DNA from: Janthinobacterium aquaticum
GTDB taxonomy: Bacteria; Pseudomonadota; Gammaproteobacteria; Burkholderiales; Burkholderiaceae_D
Direction of reading: 5' to 3'
DNA: 64,000 bases
NCBI RefSeq assembly: GCF_009208565.1
Contig: NZ_WFLK01000004.1
Span: forward strand, 248,001-312,000
Of the stretch, positions 26,297 through 37,089 are shown piece by piece. A model generated the notes under the pieces. That model saw only the letters and a list, made by a program, of their open reading frames with translations, searched no databases and was not told the origin of the DNA. A program made the position numbers and the translations under genes. Every line of letters begins with the position of its first letter. Position 1 is the first letter of the stretch.

Positions 26297-28741
26297 TCAG
26301 AACCGGTAACGCAGCGACAGCATGGCGTTGCGCGGGTCGCCATAGTAGCCGCCCATGCCGGTCGAGTGGTAGCGTTTGTCGAACACGTTGTTGACATTCA
26401 GGGTAGCCGTCAGGCGCGGGTTGAGCGGGTATTGCGCCATCAGGCCGGCCACCGCATAGCTGTCCTGCGTGAAGCGCTCGCCGTTCGGGCCGCGGTCGTC
26501 CATGTAGATGCCGCTTTGCCAGTTCACGCCGGCCCCCAGAACCAGGCCGGGCAGGCCTTGCGACAGGCGGTAGGTGCTCCACAGCTTGACCTGCGATTGC
26601 GGCTGGTTGGTCTGGATACGCTCACCCTGCGCATTGCGGATGCGGCTGTAGGCATAGCTGGCCGTCAGTTGCCAGTCCGGGCGCAACTGGCCCGATACTT
26701 CCGCCTCGAAGCCGCGCGTGGTGGCGCCCTTGACCGTGTGATAGGCGTACGAGCCGCCGCCGGTGCCGATGATCCAGATATTGCCCGGATCGGCTTCGGC
26801 CAGGTTTTCCTGGCGCAGTTGGTACACGGACGCGCTGGTGTTCAAGGCGCCGTTGAAGAACTCACCCTTCACGCCGGCCTCGTAGTTCTTGCCTTCGAGC
26901 GGCGGCAGGAAGCGGCTGTTGACATCGCGCTGGCTTTGCGGCGTGAAAATGCTCGTGTAGCTGGCGTAGGCCGACCAGTGTGGCCCCAAGTCATACACCA
27001 GCCCCGCATACGGGGTGATCTTGCCGTTTTCGCGCATCGCGTCATACAGGTCGGTGTCGGCGTCGTAATCGCTGCGGATATCGCGCTTCCAGTACGACAG
27101 GCGCGCGCCCAGGATCACTGACAGCGCTTCCGTCGGGCGCAGACGCAGCGTGGCATACAGGCCGCTTTCGCGCTCCTTGTCATAGGAAGTGCCGAGCCGC
27201 GTGCCGCGGTAGTCAGGTACCGGCATGGCGCCATTCCAGGCATTGATGTCGGGGATGCTGTAGTCATAGCCGTCCAGGCGCCAGCCCGGGTAGATCGGGC
27301 TGTTGGTTTCGAGTTCCGACGTGCTCACGCCGAACACCAGTTCATGCTGGCGCCCGAACGCCTGGAACGGTCCGCTGACATAGGCGTCAAGCGCGGTCTG
27401 CTGCGGTTTGCTGTGCCAGTTGGCCAGCCACAGTTTCAGGTTGGCGCCGCTGATGCGATCGGCATAGCCGTTGCCGGCAAAACCCTGCAGGGCGTCATAG
27501 CGGTTGCTGCTGCGGCTGACGGCCAGCTTGGCGATCCAGCCGTTGTCAAAATAATGGTCGAGCGTGGCGAACAGCATGCTCTGTTCGCGGTCGTAGGTGC
27601 TCCATGCAGCCGTGCCGTTCATCGAGCGCTTGAAATGGGTCAGCGAACCATCGCTGTAAAAGGCGGGAAATTCGCGCCCGGCGCCATTCAGCTTTTCCTT
27701 CTGGTAGTTCACGCCGGCGCTGAGCACTGTCGATGGCGACAGGTCGGCTTCGACGATGGCGTACAGCACGTCTTTTTTCTGGCGATAGCGCTCGATAAAC
27801 GAATGCTGGTCTTCATGTGCGGCGACGATGCGGGCGCGCACGCTGCCGTCCTGGTTCAACGGCGTGGACAGGTCGCCATCGATGCGATAGCGGTCCCACG
27901 AGCCGGCCTGCACGCCGGCCGAGGCGGCAAACGTGCGGCCCGGGCGCTTGCGCACCAGGTTGATGGCCGCCGACGGACTGCCGGTGCCGCTGATCAGGCC
28001 GGTGGCGCCGCGGATGATCTCGACGCGGTCATAGATGGCCGCGTCATAGGTGCGCGCTTCGAGGTTCTTGCTGGTCGGTATGCCATCGAACATGTACGAC
28101 GTGACTTCAAAGCCGCGCGAGAACACCTGGTCGTATTCGCGCGTGCTCGACGAGCGGTCAACCGTGATGCCGGGTGACTGCACCAGCACGTCCTGCAAGG
28201 TGCGCAGGCCCTGGTCTTCGATCTGCTGGCGCGTGATCACGCTGACCGCTTGCGGCGTTTCGCGCAGCGACAGGTTCAGGCGCGTGGCGCTGGTCAGGCC
28301 GGCGTAGCTGCGCTTGCCTTCGGTGGTGCCGTCGCGCAGTGCGCTGGAACTGACGGCCACTTCGCCGAGCGTGGCGGCAATCGGCGCGGCAGACGTGCTT
28401 TTGCGCAGCACATAGCTGCGCTCGGCGCCGGGCACCGCTTCAAGGCCGGTGCCGGCCAGCAGTTGCGCCAGCGCTTGCGGCACCGTATAGCTGCCCTGCA
28501 GGCCGGGCGAGCGCAAGCCCTGCAGCAGTTCGGCCGCGCCGCCCACGTTGACCCTGGCGTTAATGGCAAAGGCGGCAAGCGCGGTGGGCAGGTCGCCGGC
28601 CGGCACGCTGTAATGCGTTGCGCTGGTGCTGGCGCTGGCAGTATCGGCCGCCATGGCGGGCAGCTGTGCCAGCGACAGCAGCAACAGCGCGCTGCCAACG
28701 GCGCGGGCGAGGGGAGACAGGTTCAGATGGTGCAGATGCAT
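26297..28741 (-). CDS. TonB-dependent siderophore receptor with STN signalling domain
   Basis: The 814-residue outer-membrane receptor has a signal peptide (about 1-31), a secretin/TonB N-terminal (STN) domain at about 50-108 (ALAAFAINARVNVGGAAELL), a plug domain (about 145-260, with RQQIEDQGLRTLQDVLVQSP) and a 22-strand barrel ending in LSLRYRF. The STN domain marks receptors that signal through a FecR-type anti-sigma factor to a FecI-type sigma factor, and both are encoded directly upstream. The pattern is that of FpvA/FhuE-type ferric hydroxamate or pyoverdine receptors. It is the last gene of the iron operon. Confidence 0.92.
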   Translation of the reverse strand: MHLHHLNLSPLARAVGSALLLLSLAQLPAMAADTASASTSATHYSVPAGDLPTALAAFAINARVNVGGAAELLQGLRSPGLQGSYTVPQALAQLLAGTGLEAVPGAERSYVLRKSTSAAPIAATLGEVAVSSSALRDGTTEGKRSYAGLTSATRLNLSLRETPQAVSVITRQQIEDQGLRTLQDVLVQSPGITVDRSSSTREYDQVFSRGFEVTSYMFDGIPTSKNLEARTYDAAIYDRVEIIRGATGLISGTGSPSAAINLVRKRPGRTFAASAGVQAGSWDRYRIDGDLSTPLNQDGSVRARIVAAHEDQHSFIERYRQKKDVLYAIVEADLSPSTVLSAGVNYQKEKLNGAGREFPAFYSDGSLTHFKRSMNGTAAWSTYDREQSMLFATLDHYFDNGWIAKLAVSRSSNRYDALQGFAGNGYADRISGANLKLWLANWHSKPQQTALDAYVSGPFQAFGRQHELVFGVSTSELETNSPIYPGWRLDGYDYSIPDINAWNGAMPVPDYRGTRLGTSYDKERESGLYATLRLRPTEALSVILGARLSYWKRDIRSDYDADTDLYDAMRENGKITPYAGLVYDLGPHWSAYASYTSIFTPQSQRDVNSRFLPPLEGKNYEAGVKGEFFNGALNTSASVYQLRQENLAEADPGNIWIIGTGGGSYAYHTVKGATTRGFEAEVSGQLRPDWQLTASYAYSRIRNAQGERIQTNQPQSQVKLWSTYRLSQGLPGLVLGAGVNWQSGIYMDDRGPNGERFTQDSYAVAGLMAQYPLNPRLTATLNVNNVFDKRYHSTGMGGYYGDPRNAMLSLRYRF

Positions 28742-28821
28742 GGTATAGCCTTTCCAGTGGAATCAAGTAAGCGACATCCACAGGACAGCCGAGCGGTGAA
28801 AAAGGGGCCAGAAAAAAATAA

Positions 28822-29802
28822 TTATTTTACGTGGGCAGTGATGGTGACCCAGTAGCGGCTGCGGTACAGCACATCGACCGGCAGCATGCGCGTCAGACTG
28901 TCGAGCACACTGTCGGTGTCGTCGAGCCGGAACGCGCCGCTCAGGCGCAGGCCAGCCACCTGCGATTCGACGCGCAGCAGGCCGGGGCGGTAGCGCGCCA
29001 GTTCGGCGGCAAACGCATCGAGGCGCATGTTTTGCGCCAGCAGCATGCCTTGCGTCCAGGCGTCGGCCTGCGGCGCGGCGGCCGTGGGCAGCGCAGCGTA
29101 GCTGGCGTCGAAGCGTGCCTGCTGGCCCGCTTCGACCCGGCGTATGGCGGCCGAAGCTGCGCGCGGCGCGATCTGCACCGCGTGTTCGAGCACCGTTACG
29201 CGGCTGTCATCGTCTTCCACGCGCACGATAAAGCGCGTGCCCAGCGCGCGGATGCGGCCATGGCGGGTAGCGACGATAAACGGCCGCCTGCCCGCATGGT
29301 CTGGGCGGGTTTCGACCAGTATTTCGCCGCGCCGCAGCGTCAGCAGGCGTTCGTGCGCGCCATAGGCCACGTCGAGCGCGCTGTTACTGTTAAGGAGCAG
29401 GCGGGCGCCATCGGGCAGGGCCAGTTCGCGCCGTTGGCCGACGTCGCTGCGCAGTTCGGCCAGCAGATAGGTGGGCAGCAGATCGTGGCGGTACAGCATC
29501 CAGGCGCCAGGCACCGTCATCAAAGCCAGCAGCGCCTGCATGGCGGCGCGGCGCTGCGGTCGGCGCAGCACGGGCGCCGCCACGCCCGGCGGCAGCAGGG
29601 CGGCTGTCTGCTCAAACTGACCGCTGACCTGCTGCACCTTATGCCAGGCGCGCAGGTGTTCCGGGTCGCGTGCGCGCCAGCGCGCACTGGCCACCAGTTC
29701 GTCCGGCGTAGCCTCACCCGACTGCTCAAGCAGGAACCACTCGACGGCCTGGCGCGCAATCTTGCGCGGCAAGGGTGGCGCCGGCAGTGTGTCGGTTTTC
29801 AT
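28822..29802 (-). CDS. fecR: FecR-type anti-sigma/sigma regulator
   Basis: The start at 29802 (MKTDTLPAPPL) overlaps the FecI stop as ATGA and is preferred to an ATG five codons earlier. The 326-residue protein has an N-terminal sigma-binding region with RQAVEWFLLEQSGEATPDEL, a hydrophobic membrane segment near 88-105 (LLALMTVPGAWMLY), the FecR domain with LPDGARLLLNSNSALDVAYG and RRGEILVETRPD, and a C-terminal STN-interacting part. It transmits receptor occupancy across the inner membrane to FecI. Confidence 0.92.
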   Translation of the reverse strand: MKTDTLPAPPLPRKIARQAVEWFLLEQSGEATPDELVASARWRARDPEHLRAWHKVQQVSGQFEQTAALLPPGVAAPVLRRPQRRAAMQALLALMTVPGAWMLYRHDLLPTYLLAELRSDVGQRRELALPDGARLLLNSNSALDVAYGAHERLLTLRRGEILVETRPDHAGRRPFIVATRHGRIRALGTRFIVRVEDDDSRVTVLEHAVQIAPRAASAAIRRVEAGQQARFDASYAALPTAAAPQADAWTQGMLLAQNMRLDAFAAELARYRPGLLRVESQVAGLRLSGAFRLDDTDSVLDSLTRMLPVDVLYRSRYWVTITAHVK

Positions 29803-30287
29803 GCCAGCAGCACGCATTCGGTCAGCGCTTCGGCCAGGTAGCGCTTGACGGAGCGCTCGCCGATATGCAGGCGGGCCGCGATTTCGGCGCAGGTATGGCC
29901 TTCGATCTGCGCCATGATGAAAACGGCGCGCACTTTCGGCTTCAGGCCGTCGAGCATGGCGTCAACCGCTTGCAGCGACTGCAGCATTTCTGCCTGCTGC
30001 TGGGCCGACGGCGCATGCTGTTCGGGCAGCGTCGACAGTACGTCCAGCCACGCGTTCTCCAGCGACTGGCGGCGCAGATGGTTGATCAGCAGGTGCTTGG
30101 CCACGGTGGCCAGATAAGCTCTGGGCGAACGCAGCGCAGCCGTTTGCGGTTGCGCTGGTGAACCGGCGAGCAGCCGCGCAAAGGTGTCCTGCATCAGGTC
30201 GGCCGCATCGAACGCATTGCCCAGGCGCCGTTGCAGCCAGTGGGTCAGCCAGCCATGGTTGGCGCTGTAGCAGCTGTCGAACTGCAT
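29799..30287 (-). CDS. fecI: FecI-type ECF sigma factor
   Basis: The 162-residue start at 30287 overlaps the stop of the DUF3325 gene (TAATG), which fits the 150-190 residue range of ECF sigma factors; a longer open frame upstream is the antisense or out-of-frame shadow of that gene. Region 2 contains DAADLMQDTFARLL and region 4 contains TCAEIAARLHIGERSVKRYL. It would direct RNA polymerase to iron-uptake promoters, perhaps the receptor promoter in the 80-base gap before the TonB gene. Confidence 0.92.
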   Translation of the reverse strand: MQFDSCYSANHGWLTHWLQRRLGNAFDAADLMQDTFARLLAGSPAQPQTAALRSPRAYLATVAKHLLINHLRRQSLENAWLDVLSTLPEQHAPSAQQQAEMLQSLQAVDAMLDGLKPKVRAVFIMAQIEGHTCAEIAARLHIGERSVKRYLAEALTECVLLA

Positions 30288-30640
30288 TATCGTACTGCCA
30301 GTACCAGCGCCGCCAGCAGCGCCGCCACGCCAGCCACGCGCGCCAGCAGCATCGCGTGTCTGGGGGCATACGGCAGCAGCCAGATCAGCAGTAGCCCGCA
30401 GCAGGTCAGGCTGCCGACCCATACCACCGTGCCGTAGCCGGCACCGCTGCTGTGCATGGCCCAGGCCAGGCCAAAGGCCAGCGCCAGCCAGCCGCCCCAT
30501 CGCAGGCGCCGGCGCAGCTGCAAAGGCGGCTCGGCACCGCGCCCGTGCAGGTCGGCGTAGTGGCGGTCCATCGCCAGGCACAGGCATGACAGGCCCGCAT
30601 AGCACAGCGCAAAAACCAGGAAGTTGCTTATCCATTCCAT
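30287..30640 (-). CDS. DUF3325-like small membrane protein
   Basis: The 117-residue protein has four predicted membrane helices and the N-terminal pattern LCYAGLSCLCLAMDRHYADL typical of DUF3325 proteins, which occur in iron-uptake operons next to PepSY and DUF3649 proteins. Starts and stops overlap both neighbours by a single base (TAATG at 30642-30638 and 30289-30285), so it is translated as part of the polycistron. Its biochemical role is unknown. Confidence 0.8.
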   Translation of the reverse strand: MEWISNFLVFALCYAGLSCLCLAMDRHYADLHGRGAEPPLQLRRRLRWGGWLALAFGLAWAMHSSGAGYGTVVWVGSLTCCGLLLIWLLPYAPRHAMLLARVAGVAALLAALVLAVR

Positions 30641-32274
30641 TATGCGGCTCCTGCGGCAGTATCGGGCGTGACGTCGGCCTTGGCGGCCGGTCTGGTTGGC
30701 TTGGCTGATTTGGATGGCAAGGGCTTGAGCCTGAAGGCGGCGTAGGCCAGTCCCAGGCCCAGCACCAGCACCACCAAGTCAAATGCCGCTACGGCCACCG
30801 GACCGCGACCCAGCAGCACTGCGCCCAGGTGCGAACCCGAGGTCAGCGCGTTCAGCACCGGCAGCGACGCCAGCAGGAAGGCGCCGACAGACAATTGAAT
30901 ACGCCACATGGCGCGCGTCGGACGCAACTGGGCCACGATGGCGGCCAGCGCCCAGGCGCCGAAGAAGCAGGCGATCTCTTCTTTCGGCCGCTCTTCGAGT
31001 CCGACCGGCAGCAGCCGGTTGGCCCAGAAGTAGGCGCCAAAGGCAATCGGGATGCCGGCAATGGCGCCGATATTGAGCGCCTCGACCAGCCGCAGGCCAA
31101 AGCTGGGCCGTTTGCCGGCCGCCAGCGCCTTGGCCTGCTTCTGGCGCGTCTTGACGGCCCACAGCAGCGCGCCGGTGGCGACCATGGCGCAGCCGGCCAG
31201 GCCCGACAGGAAGAACAGCGCACGCAGCAGTGGGCTGGCAAAGTTGGCGATATGCAGGCCCACCATCACGCCATGCGTGCTGGACGCGCCGCCCGGTTCA
31301 TCGCCATAGGTGGCCAGCAGCTTGCCGCTCACGCCATCGAATTCCATGGTGGGCTGCTTGGATGTCATGTCGCGTCCGCCAGCGCGGCGCAGCGTGACAG
31401 TAGCGTTGGCGTCGCCCGGCAGGTTGACCGAGACAAAGCCCACCTGCGCGCCCCAGCGCTGCTCTGCCTGGCGTACCAGCGGCGCGAACGGCGTCAATGG
31501 CGCGGCCACGCCGGCCGCCTTGGTTTCGCCGGCACGGGCCGGGAAGGCTTCGGAGAAAAAGGCATCCTGGTCACCCTTGTAGGCGGTCGTCACGCCCGAC
31601 GGCATATACATGAACATCAGCGTGACCAGGCCGGTATAGGTAATCATCAGGTGGTAGGGCAGCGCCAGCACCGCCGTCACATTGTGCGCGTCGAGCCAGG
31701 AGCGCTGGCCTTTTTTCGGACGGAAGGTAAACAGGTCTTTGAAGATGCGCTTGTGGGTGACGATGCCGCTGATGATCGACACCAGCATGAACATGGCGCA
31801 AAAACCGACGATCCAGCGCGCCCACAGGGCCGACATATAGTGCAGGTCGAAATGCAGGCGATACAGGAATTCGCCGCCGCGCGTCTCGCGCGGCTTGGAC
31901 AGCACCTCGCCGGTGGACGGATCGGCTTTTTCGCTGTGGAAGTTGCCGCGCCGGCCCTTTTTCTTCTCGCCCGGCTTGGACGGCTTGCTCCAGCCCAGCT
32001 GCAGCGCAGGATTGCGCTCGCCGGGCAGGGTGATAAACCAGCGCGTGGCGCCTTGCGCGCGTTCCTGCATGGCCGTTTGCGCTGCCGTGGCAGCCTGTTC
32101 GCTGCTGACAGGTTGACCGGCGGCGGCATGCAGTTCGGGCTGCATCCACAGGGTAATTTCATTGCGGTAGTAGCTGGCCGTACCGGCGCAAAACACCAGC
32201 AGCAAAACCCAGCATACCAGCAGGCCGGACCAGGTATGCAGCCACGCCATCGACTGGCGGAAACCTTCTTTCAT
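30640..32274 (-). CDS. PepSY-associated transmembrane protein, putative siderophore-iron reductase
   Basis: The start at 32274 (MKEGFRQSMAWLHTWSGLLV) overlaps the DUF3649 stop as ATGA; longer open frames upstream are shadows. The 544-residue protein has the PepSY_TM arrangement: a first helix with HTWSG, a large periplasmic loop, a central FDLHYMSALWARWIVGFCAM helix with a possible haem-binding His, YHLMITYTGLVTLM, and four C-terminal helices. PiuB/FoxB/FsrB-type relatives are inner-membrane proteins that help release or reduce siderophore-bound iron. Confidence 0.88.
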   Translation of the reverse strand: MKEGFRQSMAWLHTWSGLLVCWVLLLVFCAGTASYYRNEITLWMQPELHAAAGQPVSSEQAATAAQTAMQERAQGATRWFITLPGERNPALQLGWSKPSKPGEKKKGRRGNFHSEKADPSTGEVLSKPRETRGGEFLYRLHFDLHYMSALWARWIVGFCAMFMLVSIISGIVTHKRIFKDLFTFRPKKGQRSWLDAHNVTAVLALPYHLMITYTGLVTLMFMYMPSGVTTAYKGDQDAFFSEAFPARAGETKAAGVAAPLTPFAPLVRQAEQRWGAQVGFVSVNLPGDANATVTLRRAGGRDMTSKQPTMEFDGVSGKLLATYGDEPGGASSTHGVMVGLHIANFASPLLRALFFLSGLAGCAMVATGALLWAVKTRQKQAKALAAGKRPSFGLRLVEALNIGAIAGIPIAFGAYFWANRLLPVGLEERPKEEIACFFGAWALAAIVAQLRPTRAMWRIQLSVGAFLLASLPVLNALTSGSHLGAVLLGRGPVAVAAFDLVVLVLGLGLAYAAFRLKPLPSKSAKPTRPAAKADVTPDTAAGAA

Positions 32275-32609
32275 GCGAGACTCCAGGAAAGCGCGTCCAT
32301 CCATTGCAGGATGGCGGCCATGACAGCGCAGGGGATCAACAGGCCCAGCCAGGCGCGCAGCGCGCTGCCGGTGGCAAACACCCACATGACGGCGCAGGTA
32401 TAGATGGCAAACGACAGCAGCGTCGCCGTCATCACGGCCTCCACGCGCGCCATCGGCAGGCATACCGACAGCAGCATGGTAGACAGGGCGGCCAGCAGAT
32501 AGCCGCCGACGATGGCCGCTACGCTGCGCGAGGCCACGCCGAGGCGGTAGCGCAGCGCCTCCGGCAGCCGCAGGCGCTGCAGTTTTTCAGTTTGAGCGGA
32601 GGCGGACAT
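32271..32609 (-). CDS. DUF3649-like membrane protein
   Basis: The 112-residue protein has a cytoplasmic N-terminus and three or four membrane helices, with RSVAAIVGGYLLAALSTMLL and FAIYTCAVMWVFAT in the pattern of DUF3649 proteins, which are commonly encoded beside PepSY iron reductases. It overlaps the PepSY gene by four bases and begins two bases after the DUF4198 gene ends, so it is co-transcribed. Probably an accessory subunit of the iron reductase; this is inference from context. Confidence 0.82.
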   Translation of the reverse strand: MSASAQTEKLQRLRLPEALRYRLGVASRSVAAIVGGYLLAALSTMLLSVCLPMARVEAVMTATLLSFAIYTCAVMWVFATGSALRAWLGLLIPCAVMAAILQWMDALSWSLA

Positions 32610-32611
32610 GC

Positions 32612-33358
32612 TTAGCCGTGATCCTTGCTTGGTTCTGCGGCAGGTGGTGCCGGCAACGGCGCCACGCCCTGCGGCTGCACCAGCGACAGCGTGGTGACGT
32701 AGCTGGCCTGGTCGTAATACTTGCCGTCGCGCTCGCCACCGGTCTTGTCTTCATGGTGTACTTCCAGCACATAACGGCCCTGCCATGGCAGCGCGAAGCT
32801 GACCAGGCCCTGCTTGTCGCTCCACGCTTCGCGCGACCAGCCCGACTGCACCACGGCGTTGACCTTGACGCCGGCCAGCGGCTGGCCGCGGTAGCTGAGC
32901 TGGAACTGGCCCGGTATGCCGGTGGGTACGAGGTCCAGCGTCAGCGCCGCTTTCTGCGCGCTATGGTCGGCTACCAGCCGTGCTGCCGGCGTCCAGATGG
33001 CGTAAGTCACCTTGCCGTCTTTCTTGTTTTCCCAGCCCGGATAGCTGTTTTCTTCCACGATGATGGTCTCGCCAGGGGCAACCTTGCCATTGAGTGCAAA
33101 TGCGGCGGCGCTCTTGCTGGCCTGCAGCGTCTTGCTGCCGCCGGGCGCCACCAGGCTGGCGTTTTTCAGGCTGAATTTATCGAGCAGGCCGGGCGAGACT
33201 TCCCGCAGGTTGTCGCCGAATTCGCCAAAATACACGCTGGCGTGCTGGTCATTCTGCTCCAGCCAGATCTGGTGCGCGCCAGCCGACGCCGACAGCATTG
33301 CTGCGCCCAGCATCGTGGCAACGAGGGCGCTGGCGCGCGCGATGGAAGTCAATTGCAT
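32612..33358 (-). CDS. DUF4198 family periplasmic protein of the iron operon
   Basis: The 248-residue protein has a signal peptide (cleavage near AGA-H at 28) and starts its mature part with HQIWLEQNDQHASVYFGEFG, the hallmark of DUF4198 proteins, which are linked to nickel, cobalt or iron uptake. The second half is a beta-sandwich with GQPLAGVKVNAVVQSGWSRE. The C-terminus is Pro-rich. As first gene of the operon it follows a promoter with a Fur-box-like dyad at 33485-33503. It may bind metal or a metal complex in the periplasm. Confidence 0.85.
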   Translation of the reverse strand: MQLTSIARASALVATMLGAAMLSASAGAHQIWLEQNDQHASVYFGEFGDNLREVSPGLLDKFSLKNASLVAPGGSKTLQASKSAAAFALNGKVAPGETIIVEENSYPGWENKKDGKVTYAIWTPAARLVADHSAQKAALTLDLVPTGIPGQFQLSYRGQPLAGVKVNAVVQSGWSREAWSDKQGLVSFALPWQGRYVLEVHHEDKTGGERDGKYYDQASYVTTLSLVQPQGVAPLPAPPAAEPSKDHG

Positions 33359-33484
33359 GGTATATCCCTTATCTTGTTATAGGCATGTAGTGGCGCTGCT
33401 TCGGCATGGATGCTTGCTTGGCGCGAAACCTGGCTGGCGGGATGACTTGCGGTGGGTGAATAAAGCGCTGCCACGATAAATAGT

Positions 33485-33529
33485 AATGAGAACCATTCTT
33501 ATTATAGTGGGGCGTTATGGATAGAGCAA
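33485..33529 (-). promoter_or_regulatory. Fur-box-like operator and promoter of the iron operon
   Basis: On the minus strand TTGCTC (33529-33524) and TATAAT (33506-33501) form a -35/-10 pair with a 17-base spacer. An imperfect palindrome, AATGAGAACCATTCTTATT (33485-33503), overlaps the -10 and resembles a Fur box. Repression by iron-loaded Fur is inferred. The promoter is 127 bases or more upstream of the DUF4198 start. Confidence 0.75.
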
Positions 33530-33534
33530 GCCGA

Positions 33535-33565
33535 CAATCGACAGGGCAATCGACAGGACAATCGA
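33535..33565 (+). repeat. Short tandem repeat upstream of the iron operon promoter
   Basis: CAATCGACAGGG (33535-33546) is followed by CAATCGACAGGA (33547-33558) and a partial CAATCGA (33559-33565). It lies between the iron operon promoter and pgm. It could be a regulatory binding array or a slippage product. Confidence 0.6.
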
Positions 33566-33641
33566 TGCATGGCGCCGCTGCGGGGGCGTGTCACCGCACA
33601 GAATGGCAGTCCTGCATGATGTAAAATTAGTCATTAGTTAA

Positions 33642-35423
<1,782 letters not shown>

Positions 35424-35435
35424 CATACAGCAGGC

Positions 35436-37007
35436 TTAAACCTTGCCCACCTCAGCCTTGCGATAGTTATCGACCATCTTGTAGCGCTTGGCATACAGAC
35501 CAAAAGCCAGCATCGCCACCGCGGCAAAGGCGGCAAAGAAGAACATCTGGAATGCCGTCACGCTGATGCCGCTTTCGGCAATCTTGCCGATCACGCCTTC
35601 GTTCATCACGCTCTTGTTGACGATCAGCACCCACAGGTTGCCCACGGTGGTCGACAGGTTCCAGAAGCTCATGATGGCGCCCTTCATCGAGACGGGCGCC
35701 TGGCTGTAGGCAAACTCCAGGCCGGTGGCCGAGACCAGCACTTCGCCAAACGTCAGCAGCGCGTACGGCAGGATCTGCCACATGATCGAGACGGCGTTGC
35801 CGCTGTCGAGCGACAGTTGCAGCAGGCCGATCACGATCCACGCCAGCGAGGAAAAACCGATACCGGCTGTCATGCGGCGCAGCGCCGTTGCTTCCATGCC
35901 GAAACGCGCCAGCAGCGGGTACAGCACCAGGTTGTTAAACGGGATCAGCAGCATCACCAGCATCGGGTTCAGTGCCTGCATCTGCGCCGGTAGGAACCAT
36001 GATGGTTTTTCCATGGTGTTGGCCTGCACGATCCAGGTCGAAGCTTTCTGGTCGAACAGCGAAAAGAACGGCGTGACCAGCGCAAAGATCACCAGGATGC
36101 GCAGCACGGCGCGCACGCCTTCGACCGCTTCGTCAGGATGGATGCCGCGTGCGCGTTCGAGCTGCATGGCCGTGCCGATGCTGCCAAAGGCCAGCAGCAG
36201 CACCAGTGCGGTACAGGCGGAAATCACAAAGCCCCAGTCAGGAATGCTGTAGAACGCATACAGCGCGCCCAGCACGCCAATATAGGCAACATACAGACCC
36301 GGGCGCGAACCACCTTCGACATGCGCCAGCAGCGCGGTGCGCGCCACGCGGGTAAATGAATGCGGATTCGGTGGTGCCGGCGGCACGTGCACGTATTTCT
36401 TGGCGCCCATCCAGAATACGATGGTGGCGGCCAGCATCATCAGGCCGGGAATGCCGAACGCAACCGACGGGCCGTAGTCGCGCAGGAACACCGGCATCAG
36501 CAGCGAGGCAAAGAAGGAGCCGAAGTTGATGATCCAGTAGAACAGGTCGAATACCAGCTTGGCCTTGTGCTTGTTGGTCTGGTCGAACTGGTCGCCCACA
36601 AACGACGCCACCAGCGGCTTGATGCCGCCGGAGCCGAAGGCGATCAGGAACAGGCCGAAATAAAAGCCGTTGACGCTGTTTTCAAAGATGGCCAGGCAGG
36701 CGTGGCCGGCGCAATAAACCAGGCTCAGCCAGAAAATGGTGTTGTATTTTCCGAAGAAGCGGTCGGCCAGCCAGCCACCCAGCAGCGGGAAAAAGTACAC
36801 GCCGATGACAAAGGTGTGGAACACATGCTTGGCTTCGCCGGTGCGCTGGTCGATCGGGATCATCAGCAGCAAGGTGCTGATCAGGAACGGCGTGAGAATA
36901 TTGCGCATGCCATAAAAGCTGAAGCGTTCGCAGCCCTCGTTGGCAATAATATATGGTATCTGTCGCGGCATCTTGCCGTTGGCAGTTTGTGTCCCGGCCG
37001 TTGACAT
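35436..37007 (-). CDS. Proton-dependent oligopeptide transporter (POT/PTR family)
   Basis: The 523-residue inner-membrane protein has 12 or more helices and the family signatures: ERFSFYGMRNIL at the N-terminus (the ExxERFxYY proton-coupling motif), GGWLADRFFGKYNTI and the second PTR2 signature FYWIINFGSF. It imports di- and tripeptides with protons. Its N-terminal motif has FSFYG where many members have FAYYG. The gene follows a GNAT gene on the same strand and ends next to the repeat cluster. Confidence 0.92.
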   Translation of the reverse strand: MSTAGTQTANGKMPRQIPYIIANEGCERFSFYGMRNILTPFLISTLLLMIPIDQRTGEAKHVFHTFVIGVYFFPLLGGWLADRFFGKYNTIFWLSLVYCAGHACLAIFENSVNGFYFGLFLIAFGSGGIKPLVASFVGDQFDQTNKHKAKLVFDLFYWIINFGSFFASLLMPVFLRDYGPSVAFGIPGLMMLAATIVFWMGAKKYVHVPPAPPNPHSFTRVARTALLAHVEGGSRPGLYVAYIGVLGALYAFYSIPDWGFVISACTALVLLLAFGSIGTAMQLERARGIHPDEAVEGVRAVLRILVIFALVTPFFSLFDQKASTWIVQANTMEKPSWFLPAQMQALNPMLVMLLIPFNNLVLYPLLARFGMEATALRRMTAGIGFSSLAWIVIGLLQLSLDSGNAVSIMWQILPYALLTFGEVLVSATGLEFAYSQAPVSMKGAIMSFWNLSTTVGNLWVLIVNKSVMNEGVIGKIAESGISVTAFQMFFFAAFAAVAMLAFGLYAKRYKMVDNYRKAEVGKV

Positions 37008-37089
37008 AGGCTCTCCCCCAAGTGATTTTTGTAAGCCGCGATGCTAAGGCCTGTTGCGTTTGCTGGCAACAGAAAAAACGGCTTTGTGC

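Noticed and set aside
30829-32403. A 524-codon plus-strand frame opposite the PepSY gene
   Set aside because: Composition and lack of motifs mark it as an antisense shadow of the iron operon.
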